Source: Streptomyces sp. NBC_00341
Lineage (GTDB): Bacteria; Actinomycetota; Actinomycetes; Streptomycetales; Streptomycetaceae
DNA length: 64,000 nt
Reading direction: 5' to 3'
NCBI RefSeq assembly: GCF_041435055.1
Contig: NZ_CP108002.1
Coordinates: 8,556,001-8,620,000, forward strand
The translations under genes were made by a program, and so were the position numbers. Position 1 is the stretch's first letter. The number at the start of each line of letters is the position of its first letter. Under the pieces are notes generated by a model. The model was not told where the DNA came from, did not search any database, and was given only the letters and a program-made list of their open reading frames with translations. This document shows positions 1 through 6,799 of this stretch, piece after piece.

Positions 1-134
1 GCGGTTGTCGCTCCTCGAAGCGATCGTGGGCTTCCGGGATGCAGTCACCGCCCCTGCACTCCCCACCGCGGACACGCAGAGGCCCGCGGGCACGGTCGCG
101 GCGGACCCCTTCGCGGGTCCGGCGCCGTGGGCTG

Positions 135-164
135 GTGCGGGCCCCGTCGATCCGGGGCCCGCAC
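135..164. terminator. Strong GC hairpin, probable terminator
   Basis: Perfect inverted repeat: 12-bp arms (GTGCGGGCCCCG and its complement) around a 6-nt loop TCGATC. It lies about 50 nt past the stop of the minus-strand amidohydrolase fragment, which fits a factor-independent terminator for that gene. There is no T-run, as is usual in Streptomyces. The rest of 1-213 shows no convincing gene; open frames there are GC-driven and I recognise nothing in them. Confidence 0.6.
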
Positions 165-213
165 GCGATGCGTTCAGCCTGCCCGGCGGGTGTTTCCGCC
201 GGGGACCACGGTG

Positions 214-576
214 TTACGCCGCCGTAAAGCTCAGCCCGGCCGCCAACTGGGCCGCTGAGAGCCGGACATGCTCCCCGTTCCGCACCAGGACCTCGCCGTC
301 GACCATGACCGCTGCCACGGTCCGGCTGCCCGCACACGTGAGCAGCGTGGCCCCCGGATCACGTACCGGAAGGCAGGCGTAGTCCCTGTCGAAGCGGTGC
401 AGGACGAGGTCGGCCTGCATGCCGGCGCGCACGCCGTCCGGGCGCTCCTCCAGGCGAGTACGCGGTTCGCCCCGTTCGGGGCCGGCGAGAACATCTCCTT
501 GCAGGTACGCGCCGATGCGCAGGGCCTCCCTCATCCGCAGGACCGCGTCGTGCACCCCGGGCGACGGGTGCGGCGT
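214..576 (-). pseudogene. Amidohydrolase, C-terminal remnant only
   Basis: About 115 codons that read like the last quarter of a metal-dependent amidohydrolase of the TrzA/AtzB/guanine-deaminase type. There is an ALRIG helix, then the beta-sandwich segment GMQADLVLHRFD, then the closing strand VAAVMVDGEVLVRNGEH that these enzymes carry after the barrel. All metal-binding residues (N-terminal HxH, middle His and Asp) are absent, so it cannot be active. The frame stays open a few codons upstream of the first GTG (555) and then meets, in a different frame, the last codons of the NmrA gene whose stop is at 587-589. This looks like a deletion that removed the 5' three quarters of the gene. A short independent gene starting at 555 is possible but unlikely. 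Confidence 0.7.
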
Positions 577-586
577 GTTCCGTGAC

Positions 587-1513
587 CTACGCGGTGGGGC
601 TCATGTATGTGCGGGCCCACGTCTCGAAGGTGGTGAGGGGGATGCCGAGGTCTCGCGCGTACTGGGGGCGGCCGGGCTGTTCGGCCACGTTGAGGTACTC
701 GTGACTGGCGCCCGGCCCCGGCATTCCGGCCGCCTTCGCCTGCGTCTCGGTCATGTCGGGTGCGGGCAGGTGCGTGCCCAGTGCCCGGGAGAGGACCTCG
801 GCGATCTGCGTCATCGACAGGTGGTCGCTCGCCAGCTCCAGTTCGACCCTGTTGAAGGTGGACGGGTCCGCGACGGCTGCGGCGGCTGCCGCTCCGATGT
901 CGTCGACCGCGACCAGGGACAGGCGGGTCTCGGGGTGCAGAACGCTGACCAGGCCCCCTTCGATGCCACGGGGGAAGAGGAAGGCGCTTGAGGGGAGGAA
1001 GTTCTCCATGAAGAAGCCCGGCTTGAGGAGCGTCCAGTACGGAAAGCCTGCCGCCCGGACCAGCTCCTGGATCGCGGCCTTGGCCCCCAGAGTGCCTTCC
1101 ATCGAGGCCCAGCGGCCCTCGGCCCAGCCAGGGGTCTCGATGTGCTTTCCGGCCCCGGTCACGGAGGTGTGGACGAAGTGGGGCACGCCGGCCTCCCGGG
1201 CGGCCTCGATGAGGTTGCGCGCCTGAACCACTTCGCCGTCGAAGTCGAAGCCGTCCCCGGTGAAGGCGGGCATCTGTACGGAGAACACCGCACGGGCTCC
1301 CGCGGCGGCGCGAGCCAGGGACGCACGGTCGTCGAGGTCGCCGGTCACCAGTTCGGCGCCCAGCTCCTCGACTGCTCGGGCCCGTGCTGCCGCGGCATCG
1401 CGCACCAGGGCACGGACGGGCGTTCCTGCGGCGAGCAGGGCGCGTGCGGTCGCACCACCCTGCTTGCCGGTGGCGCCGGAGACGAGCACGGGCGCTGCGG
1501 ATGAGATCGACAT
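587..1513 (-). CDS. NmrA-family NAD(P)-binding protein
   Basis: 308 aa. Residues 1-20 hold an N-terminal Rossmann strand and glycine loop (VSGATGKQGG), followed by typical NmrA/HSCARG blocks: LVTGDLDDRASL, HFVHTSVTGAGKH, the P-x-x-x-ENFL-like segment LKPGFFMENFLP, and VAVDDIGAAAAAAV. Family members are atypical short-chain dehydrogenases that bind NAD(P) and act either as quinone/redox oxidoreductases or as redox-sensing regulators; the substrate cannot be told from sequence. The start ATG at 1513 is chosen because GGGAG lies just upstream and because the open frame further upstream is low-complexity GC shadow. It is transcribed divergently from the TetR gene at 1615, across a 101-bp spacer full of inverted repeats, so the TetR protein probably controls both genes. 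Confidence 0.9.
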   Translation of the reverse strand: MSISSAAPVLVSGATGKQGGATARALLAAGTPVRALVRDAAAARARAVEELGAELVTGDLDDRASLARAAAGARAVFSVQMPAFTGDGFDFDGEVVQARNLIEAAREAGVPHFVHTSVTGAGKHIETPGWAEGRWASMEGTLGAKAAIQELVRAAGFPYWTLLKPGFFMENFLPSSAFLFPRGIEGGLVSVLHPETRLSLVAVDDIGAAAAAAVADPSTFNRVELELASDHLSMTQIAEVLSRALGTHLPAPDMTETQAKAAGMPGPGASHEYLNVAEQPGRPQYARDLGIPLTTFETWARTYMSPTA

Positions 1514-1531
1514 GTCACTCCCGGAACGATT

Positions 1532-1586
1532 AAACGGCGGGGGTCGCCGTTTCGTGTTGGCTACAATATGGCAGACCCCGCCGTTT
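1532..1586. promoter_or_regulatory. Inverted-repeat operator between NmrA and TetR genes
   Basis: The divergent spacer holds AAACGGC at 1532-1538, its exact complement GCCGTTT at 1546-1552, and GCCGTTT again at 1580-1586. The outer pair also forms a longer near-palindrome (TAAACGGCGGGGGTC against GACCCCGCCGTTTA, one base slip). A TACAAT box at 1562-1567 fits a -10 for one of the genes and would be flanked by the repeats. This is what a TetR autoregulatory operator usually looks like. Confidence 0.6.
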
Positions 1587-1614
1587 AGCGGAAACGAGTC
1601 TGGAGATCGCAGCC

Positions 1615-2229
1615 ATGTCCGCACAACGCGCCGACGCCCGGCGCAACTACCTGCGCATCCTCGCGGTGGCGGAGGAAGAGGTCGCCGCACACGGTGCTGA
1701 CGCGTCCTTCGAGCAGATCGCGCGCACTGCGGGAGTCGGCTCGGCGACGGTGCGCCGGCACTTCCCCTCACGCCTGGCGCTGCTGGAAACGGTCTCCCGA
1801 GAGCGGGTCGAGGCCCTGCGCGCGCACGCCGGCGATCTGGCGGGCAGCCCTGGCGGCGACCGGTATGCCGTTCTGATGGAGTGGCTCGAAGAGGTCGTCG
1901 TCTACTGTGTGCGAGCCCGCGGACTGGCGGTCGCACTCTCCTACGACGGTTCCGTGCACGACAACAGCTGCTCGACGACACTCCAGGAAGCCGCTGGACC
2001 ACTGCTGGGCGACGCCGCGCGGGACGGTTCCATGGACCCGGACGTCACAGCGGCCGACCTGATCACACTGGCCGTCGGCCTCGCGATGGCCACAGAACAC
2101 CATCCCGACCCCACCGCTTCGGCAAAGAGGCTGCTCCGGCTCATGGCCATGGGACTGAACCTGCGGAACCCGCCGTGCGCAGGGGGCATTTCCCACGTCA
2201 CCGTGCCGGCCGCCGGAGGCGTTCCGTAG
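1615..2229 (+). CDS. TetR-family transcriptional regulator
   Basis: 204 aa. The N-terminal 60 residues form a TetR DNA-binding domain: helix 1 around NYLRILAVAEEEVAAHG, then the helix-turn-helix SFEQIARTAGVGSATVRRHFPSRLALLE. The C-terminal part (about 70-190) is an all-helical ligand-binding region close to those annotated SbtR-like or 'TetR C-terminal' in Streptomyces. GGAG at 1602-1605 lies at good distance before the ATG. By position it probably represses the divergent NmrA gene and itself through the repeats at 1532-1586. The ligand is unknown. The last 20 residues are low-complexity and may run beyond the conserved fold. Confidence 0.9.
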   Translation: MSAQRADARRNYLRILAVAEEEVAAHGADASFEQIARTAGVGSATVRRHFPSRLALLETVSRERVEALRAHAGDLAGSPGGDRYAVLMEWLEEVVVYCVRARGLAVALSYDGSVHDNSCSTTLQEAAGPLLGDAARDGSMDPDVTAADLITLAVGLAMATEHHPDPTASAKRLLRLMAMGLNLRNPPCAGGISHVTVPAAGGVP

Positions 2230-2238
2230 GATCCGACC

Positions 2239-3441
2239 GTGACGACGGGAACAGGGACAACGGGAACAGGTGTGCCGGGAGCGGGGGCGCAGTGGTCCGG
2301 GTGGGGGCCGCCGACCGAGACCGAGCGGCTGCTCCACGAGACGGCGGCGGCCGGCGACCGGGACGCGATGCTGGACGCCCTGGCCCGGAGCAGGCTCTAC
2401 GTGCTCGTCGCCCGACTGCACGCGGACACTCCCGGCTACGCTCCCTTGCTCACCGCCCACCCGGACCCCGTGACGCCGGGCCGGAGATGTGTCACCGCGC
2501 ATACCTCCGGCACATTGCCGCCCTGGCACCCGGAATGGGTGTTCGAGACGATCGACCTCGACGAGCTGAGGCGCCGCTGGCCGGACGGGGTGCGGTGGCT
2601 GGTCATCAATCCGGGTACGCCCTATGCCGTCACCGTCGCGGCCGGCCCGGGACGTCGCAGGGCATGGCAGAAGGCCCATGAACGGTCCGCGGGGCCGCAG
2701 AGCGACCTGCTGGTGACACACCGGGCCGGACCGCTGCACGGCCCGCTCGCGCACGGACTGGCCCTCGGCGCCCATCTCGCCGTGAACAACGGCATCGTCT
2801 GGAACGACCTGGGAGCCACCTACCAGGGTTACTCGACGGATCGCGCCCGGCTTCGTCATCCCTGGGGAGTGCTGGACCGCGCGGCCTACCGGGAGACGCT
2901 CGAAGCGCTGCTGACCGCCCGGCTCGTCGGCCGTACCTACGAGTCGGTGCTCCAGATCCGCAGCACCCTCGCGGGGCGCCTGGGCCGGACCCCCACCGTC
3001 CCGGAGTGGTCCGCCGCGCTCACCGATGCGCTGACGCGCCGCCGGACCCCACCGTCCGAGGCGGCCGAGGCCCATGAGGCACTGCGGCTGGCTGTCACGT
3101 ACGAGGGCAGGCTCCGCGCGGACGGCGCCCTCGGCGTCGACGAACGGGTCGACACGCTGGCCGCCTTCGACTACGGACGGGCCGTCAACGTCGTGCGGCT
3201 CGCACTGGGCGCCCGCCTCTGCGATCCGCACGAAGCCGAACAGGCCGTGCTGCGGATCGGCGCCCTGGCCGGGCAGGCATACAGCTCCTGGGCGCAGTTC
3301 TCGCTCGGCTACTCGCTGGCCCGCGCGATGAACTTCGACGAGGACGATCGGTCCGGGGTGATGTACGAGCAGTCACTCGCCCAGCACAGGGTCCTGACGC
3401 AGGACCCCAACAGCCCCTACCGGAACATCGCATGGTCATGA
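2239..3441 (+). CDS. DUF1266-type protein, first of a tandem pair
   Basis: 400 aa, GTG start 9 nt after the TetR stop. It begins with a TTGTG repeat, then an SseB-like N-terminal part (about 25-180: TETERLLHETAAAGDRDAMLDAL, LPPWHPEWVF, LVINPGTPYAV). The C-terminal part (about 185-400) resembles DUF1266: LHGPLAHGLALGAHLAVNNG, WGVLDRAAYRETLEALL, AFDYGRAVNVVRLAL, SSWAQFSLGYSLARAM. No catalytic motif, signal peptide or membrane segment is visible. DUF1266 proteins are widespread, functionally uncharacterised, and often sit near SUKH/SseB-type proteins in actinobacteria. It overlaps the next gene by 10 nt and shares its whole domain plan, so this is a recent duplication and probably one transcript. 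Confidence 0.8.
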   Translation: MTTGTGTTGTGVPGAGAQWSGWGPPTETERLLHETAAAGDRDAMLDALARSRLYVLVARLHADTPGYAPLLTAHPDPVTPGRRCVTAHTSGTLPPWHPEWVFETIDLDELRRRWPDGVRWLVINPGTPYAVTVAAGPGRRRAWQKAHERSAGPQSDLLVTHRAGPLHGPLAHGLALGAHLAVNNGIVWNDLGATYQGYSTDRARLRHPWGVLDRAAYRETLEALLTARLVGRTYESVLQIRSTLAGRLGRTPTVPEWSAALTDALTRRRTPPSEAAEAHEALRLAVTYEGRLRADGALGVDERVDTLAAFDYGRAVNVVRLALGARLCDPHEAEQAVLRIGALAGQAYSSWAQFSLGYSLARAMNFDEDDRSGVMYEQSLAQHRVLTQDPNSPYRNIAWS

Positions 3442-4619
3442 GTCCGCTGCCCTCCTATCCCAGCCACCCTGCCCACGGCGTCCCCTGGGTGTCGCCGTCG
3501 ATGACGGAACATCTGCTGTACGAGGCCGGAGCACGCGGTGACGCGGAGGCCCAACTGCGTGTGCTGGCCGGCGAGGAGCTGTACATCGTCGCGCCGAAGT
3601 CCGAGGCGGACGCCGCTCCCGACATGATCACCTGGCGCTCGTACCGGGACGGGACCGGCCGGAACTGCCGACCGGTACTCACCCGTGGGATGCTGCCGCC
3701 CTGGCACCCGGAGTGGGTGTTCCACGGTGTCTCCCTGAAGTGGGTGGCGGAGTCCGACTGGCGCGACCCCCACCAACTGCTGTCCGTCAACACGGGCACA
3801 CCCGCCCAGAGCCTCTTCCCGGCGACGCCCCCGCACCGTGCGATGTGGCTGCGCTACCACGCGGAGAACGACCGCCCGAGAAGCGACCGGCTGATCGCGT
3901 TGCGCCACGGGGCGCTGCACGGCCCACTGGCGTACGGGCTGGCGTGCGGGGCGCATCTGGCGGTCGGCAACGGCGTGCCCTGGAACGAGGTGGGCACCGT
4001 CTACCACGAGTACTCGTGCGAGCTGGAGCTCCTCCGCGACTCATGGGGCATCACCGAACCGACCGGCTGGCGAGGGCAGTTGGACGCTCTGCTGGAGGCG
4101 CGCAACAGTCCGGCCGAGCCCGATTTCGTACTCCGGGTGCGTGAACAGCTCAGGGCCGGGCTGGGCGAGCAGCCGTCCGCGGACCTGTGGCGTGAGACGG
4201 CCGCCGGGCACGCCCAGGACATCGGGGTGGGCCACGACACGGTCAGGGACATCGAGGAACTCGTACGGCGCATCGTCAGGTACGAGGCCCGGTTCCGCGC
4301 GGACGGGCTGCTGCCGCCGGACGGCCGGGTCACCACGACCGTCGCCTACGACTACGGGCGGGCTGTGAATCTGGCCAGATGGGGGCTGTCCGCCCGATTC
4401 TGCGTTCCGCACGAGGCGGAGCAGGCCGTCGTCCACGCCGGCGCGCTGAGCAGGTCGGCCTACCGCTCCTGGGAGGACTTCTCGGCGGGGTACGCGCTGG
4501 GCCGTGTGCTGCGGTTCGACGGCGAGGACTACGGCGACTACTACCGGAGCAATGTCACTGCGCACCAGCTGCTGACGGAGAGCGAAGGCAGCCCGTGGCG
4601 GAACATCCCCTGGCGCTGA
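3432..4619 (+). CDS. DUF1266-type protein, second of a tandem pair
   Basis: 395 aa, paralogue of the preceding gene. It shares MLPPWHPEWVF, LHGPLAYGLACGAHLAVGNG, DSWGITEPTGWRGQLDALLEA, AYDYGRAVNLARWGLSARF and EGSPWRNIPW at the end (NSPYRNIAW in the first copy). The start ATG at 3432 lies inside the upstream gene (ATGGTCATGA), so translation is probably coupled; a second ATG two codons later is an alternative. Divergence is greatest in the N-terminal SseB-like part and in the linker of about residues 230-280, while the DUF1266 core is conserved. No known activity can be assigned. Confidence 0.8.
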   Translation: MVMSPLPSYPSHPAHGVPWVSPSMTEHLLYEAGARGDAEAQLRVLAGEELYIVAPKSEADAAPDMITWRSYRDGTGRNCRPVLTRGMLPPWHPEWVFHGVSLKWVAESDWRDPHQLLSVNTGTPAQSLFPATPPHRAMWLRYHAENDRPRSDRLIALRHGALHGPLAYGLACGAHLAVGNGVPWNEVGTVYHEYSCELELLRDSWGITEPTGWRGQLDALLEARNSPAEPDFVLRVREQLRAGLGEQPSADLWRETAAGHAQDIGVGHDTVRDIEELVRRIVRYEARFRADGLLPPDGRVTTTVAYDYGRAVNLARWGLSARFCVPHEAEQAVVHAGALSRSAYRSWEDFSAGYALGRVLRFDGEDYGDYYRSNVTAHQLLTESEGSPWRNIPWR

Positions 4620-4621
4620 GT

Positions 4622-4654
4622 CCGCAGGCCTCATCCCGGCCGTCAGGCCTGCGG
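4622..4654. terminator. Bidirectional terminator between convergent genes
   Basis: Perfect 10-bp inverted repeat CCGCAGGCCT / AGGCCTGCGG with a 13-nt loop, directly after the second DUF1266 gene. It reaches into the last codons of the convergent cupin gene (stop at 4643-4645), so it can end both transcripts. Confidence 0.65.
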
Positions 4655-5149
4655 GTCTCCGAGCGCGTACAGCCGGGGGAGATTGACGACGATCGCCTCC
4701 TGCGTGCTGCGGGCGATGACGACCACGGCCTCCTCTGCCGGGTCGGGGTTCTCCTCCCGGTGCGGCACGAAGGGCGGGACGAAGATGTAGTCACCGGGTG
4801 AGGTGCGCAGCCGTACCTCCTCCGGTTCGCCGCCGGAGTCGTCCAGGAAGACGAACTCGGGGTGTCCGCTGACCACATGGATCGCGGTCTCGGACTCACC
4901 GTGGTGGTGGTCGGAGGAGGAGGTCGCGGGGGCCACGTGGGTCTGGCCCATCCACAGCCTCTCCGCTCCGACGGTCTTTCCGCTGACGGCGGCGAACCTG
5001 CGCATGCCTCCGCTCTGGGCGGTGTCGCCGTCCAGGGCGTCCGCACGGATGTGGTGCACCCGGCTGCGCAGCGGCGCGGCCGACTGGTCCGGGGCGTCGT
5101 GGAGGTGAGGGTGGAAGCCTTCACCGGGGGTTGTCAGCGGCTCACTCAT
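4643..5149 (-). CDS. Cupin-domain protein
   Basis: 168 aa. A single double-stranded beta-helix: cupin motif 1 is HHHGESETAIHVVSGHPEF (metal ligands His-His and Glu about residues 82-88), and motif 2 is PGDYIFVPPFVPHREENPD, supplying the last His. No partner domain, no signal peptide. Single-domain cupins of this size include sugar-modifying enzymes, dioxygenases and small-molecule binders, so the substrate is open. The gene is divergent from the Rrf2 regulator at 5288 across a spacer with a perfect palindrome (5209-5226). That suggests, but does not prove, control by Rrf2. Confidence 0.88.
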   Translation of the reverse strand: MSEPLTTPGEGFHPHLHDAPDQSAAPLRSRVHHIRADALDGDTAQSGGMRRFAAVSGKTVGAERLWMGQTHVAPATSSSDHHHGESETAIHVVSGHPEFVFLDDSGGEPEEVRLRTSPGDYIFVPPFVPHREENPDPAEEAVVVIARSTQEAIVVNLPRLYALGDPQA

Positions 5150-5208
5150 GGCAGGGACGCTAGAGCGGCACTGAAAAGGATGTCAAGAGGTGTCCATTGC
5201 CCTTCACC

Positions 5209-5226
5209 TGCGGCAATGTTGCCGCA
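5209..5226. promoter_or_regulatory. Palindrome in the cupin/Rrf2 divergent spacer
   Basis: TGCGGCAA-TG-TTGCCGCA, perfect 8-bp arms, mid-way between the two divergent starts. It is of the right size for a dimeric winged-helix regulator such as Rrf2. Just to the left, 5189-5199 reads GGTGTCCATTG, an 11-mer that recurs at 6680-6690 in the promoter of the sulfur operon. Confidence 0.5.
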
Positions 5227-5287
5227 ACGTAGGGGTGGGGTGCCGCGAAGCCCTTGTCGCGGAAGGGCCGTCGGGCATGATGTGGGC

Positions 5288-5722
5288 ATGCATATCTCCG
5301 CGAAGGCGGACTACGCCACGCGGGCCCTCCTGGAGCTCGCCCGTGAGCCTGGCCGTCCGCTCACCTGTGAGGCCATCGCTTCCTCGCAGGAAATCCCGTT
5401 CCGGTTCCTGAAGTCCGTCGTGGGCGAGTTGCGCAGAGCCGGCCTGGTGCGCAGCCAGCGTGGCTGCGAGGGCGGTTACTGGCTCGGCAGGCCGGCCGGC
5501 GAGATCGCCCTGCTGGACATCGTGCGTGCCGTCGACGGCGAAGTGATCACCCTGCGCGGCGAGTCCCTGGCCGCGCTCGACTACCCCGGCCCGGCTGTGG
5601 GCCTGCCCGGTGTGTGGCGGCGGGTCGAGGCGGAGGCCACGGCGGTCCTGGGCGGACTCACCCTGGCCTCCCTGCTGCCCGCGGGCGCGCTGGAACGGCA
5701 GTCCGGGGTCGGAGTCTCGTGA
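5288..5722 (+). CDS. Rrf2-family transcriptional regulator
   Basis: 144 aa. It starts with the family signature MHISAKADYATRALLELA, followed by the winged helix (AIASSQEIPFRFLKSVVGELRRAGLVRSQRG) and the wing CEGGYWLGRPAGEIALLDIVRAVDG. Classical Fe-S members (IscR, NsrR, RsrR) have three closely spaced Cys in the C-terminal half. Here only two Cys are present (about residues 28 and 60) and the triad is missing, so it is more like the cluster-free type, to which the cysteine-metabolism regulator CymR belongs. Its stop overlaps the next gene's GTG by 4 nt. The neighbourhood (DsbA-like thiol protein, then a sulfur operon) makes a thiol or sulfur signal plausible; this is inference. Confidence 0.88.
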   Translation: MHISAKADYATRALLELAREPGRPLTCEAIASSQEIPFRFLKSVVGELRRAGLVRSQRGCEGGYWLGRPAGEIALLDIVRAVDGEVITLRGESLAALDYPGPAVGLPGVWRRVEAEATAVLGGLTLASLLPAGALERQSGVGVS

Positions 5723-6639
5723 CGGGCACCCCGCAACCGCCGCCCCTGGTGGAGGTGGTGGAGTACACCGATCCGATGTGTCCCTGGGCCTGGGGCTCCG
5801 AGCCGGCATTCCGCCGTCTGCGGGCGGCCCTGGCGGACCGGGTCCGCTGGCGGCGCTCGTACGCCATCCTCTTCGACGTCGACGACGATCCGCCGCCCGA
5901 CCCGGCGGCCGAGACGGCCTGGTACGCGAGCTACGTGGAGGAGATCAGCTCGCACACCCTGGCGCCCCGCGCGGTCCGGCTGAGCCGGGTCGCGGCGAGC
6001 TCCTGGCCCTCCTCGCTCGTGGCCAAGGCCGCTGAGCTCCAAGGGGCCGACGTGGCCGAGCGGGTGCTGCGGCGGCTGCGGGAGACCGTGTTCGTGCTCG
6101 GGGAGCCGGCCGACACCAGCGCGCTCGCGCTCGCCGCGGCGCGAGGCGTGCCCGGCCTGGATCCGGGGCGGCTGAGGTCCGACGCGGCCTCGGACGAAGT
6201 GCTCGAACGGGTACGGGCCGACCGGGCGGAGGCGCGCCGCCCGGTGCCCGAAGTGCTGTCCGTGCGCGACGGATCGCCACACCCCGGTGCGGCCAGGCCG
6301 ACCCCCGACGACGGGTTCCGGTACGCGCTCCCGACCCTCCTGTTCCGTTCTCCGGCCGGGTACCGGGCGGTGCCTGGCCTGCGGCCCTTCGCGACCTACG
6401 CGGCGGCGGTCGAGGAGGTCCGCCCCGGGCTGCTGGAGACCCCTGTGACCCTCTCCCCGGCCGAGGCTCTGGAGCGTTATCGGAGCCTGACCGGACCGGA
6501 GGCGGAGCTGCTCACTGAAGGGGGCCGGCCACCTTCGGACGCGGTCCGGGTGGATACCGGGAACGGGCCGCTGTGGCTGCATCCCGGGGAGGCCGCGGTG
6601 CACCCGGCCACCAGCCTCCGGCCTCCGGCGGGGCCCTGA
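5719..6639 (+). CDS. DsbA/FrnE-like thioredoxin-fold oxidoreductase
   Basis: 306 aa, GTG start overlapping the Rrf2 stop (GTGA). The N-terminal motif VEYTDPMCPWAWGSEPAFRRL is the DsbA/FrnE-type strand plus active-site turn. The site is CPWA (Cys about residue 21), so the second Cys of a CxxC pair is lacking, pointing to a monothiol or isomerase-like role rather than disulfide formation. A helical insertion (about 100-190) contains LSRVAASSWPSSLVAKAAELQG, and ALPTLLFRS precedes the cis-Pro strand. There is no signal peptide, so it is cytosolic. It is translationally coupled to Rrf2, suggesting a shared redox or thiol function. Confidence 0.82.
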   Translation: MTGTPQPPPLVEVVEYTDPMCPWAWGSEPAFRRLRAALADRVRWRRSYAILFDVDDDPPPDPAAETAWYASYVEEISSHTLAPRAVRLSRVAASSWPSSLVAKAAELQGADVAERVLRRLRETVFVLGEPADTSALALAAARGVPGLDPGRLRSDAASDEVLERVRADRAEARRPVPEVLSVRDGSPHPGAARPTPDDGFRYALPTLLFRSPAGYRAVPGLRPFATYAAAVEEVRPGLLETPVTLSPAEALERYRSLTGPEAELLTEGGRPPSDAVRVDTGNGPLWLHPGEAAVHPATSLRPPAGP

Positions 6640-6669
6640 TCTGCGGTCAGGGACCGTTCCACCGAATGA

Positions 6670-6717
6670 GACACCAATTGGTGTCCATTGACAGACGCCG
6701 ACGGCTGCCAGCAGGAT
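6670..6717 (+). promoter_or_regulatory. Palindromic operator plus TTGACA/CAGGAT promoter
   Basis: GACACCAATTGGTGTC (6670-6685) is a perfect 16-bp palindrome. It abuts a consensus -35 TTGACA at 6688-6693; 18 bp later comes CAGGAT at 6712-6717, a usual Streptomyces -10. The predicted start of transcription is about 6724-6725, which is the A of the ATG of the leader peptide, so that message should be leaderless. A regulator bound at the palindrome would act from just upstream of the -35. Confidence 0.75.
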
Positions 6718-6724
6718 GTGCACC

Positions 6725-6799
6725 ATGTTCACGACGCACCCCGGTGTGGTGTGCCGATACGTGGATCTTCGGCGCACCTCCAGCGCACTCTGTCGCTGA
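6725..6799 (+). CDS. Cys-containing leader peptide (24 aa)
   Basis: ATG...TGA reading frame of 24 codons ending in CRYVDLRRTSSALCR. This matches the recurrent actinobacterial 'putative leader peptide' pattern (R-x-V-D-L-x-R-x-x-S-x-L-C), small ORFs commonly found in front of sulfur-metabolism genes. Two Cys codons are present, one being the penultimate codon. The promoter at 6688-6717 places the transcription start at the ATG, so translation would be leaderless. It precedes an ABC importer/monooxygenase/FMN reductase operon, exactly the context of cysteine-responsive attenuation. Ribosomes stalling at the Cys codons when cysteinyl-tRNA is scarce would change the fate of the long leader that follows; this mechanism is inferred. 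Confidence 0.75.
   Translation: MFTTHPGVVCRYVDLRRTSSALCR

Noticed and set aside
1..213. Open frames at the left edge as a gene entering the window
   Set aside because: All three plus frames are open only because of GC bias; composition and residues are not protein-like and a terminator hairpin lies inside.
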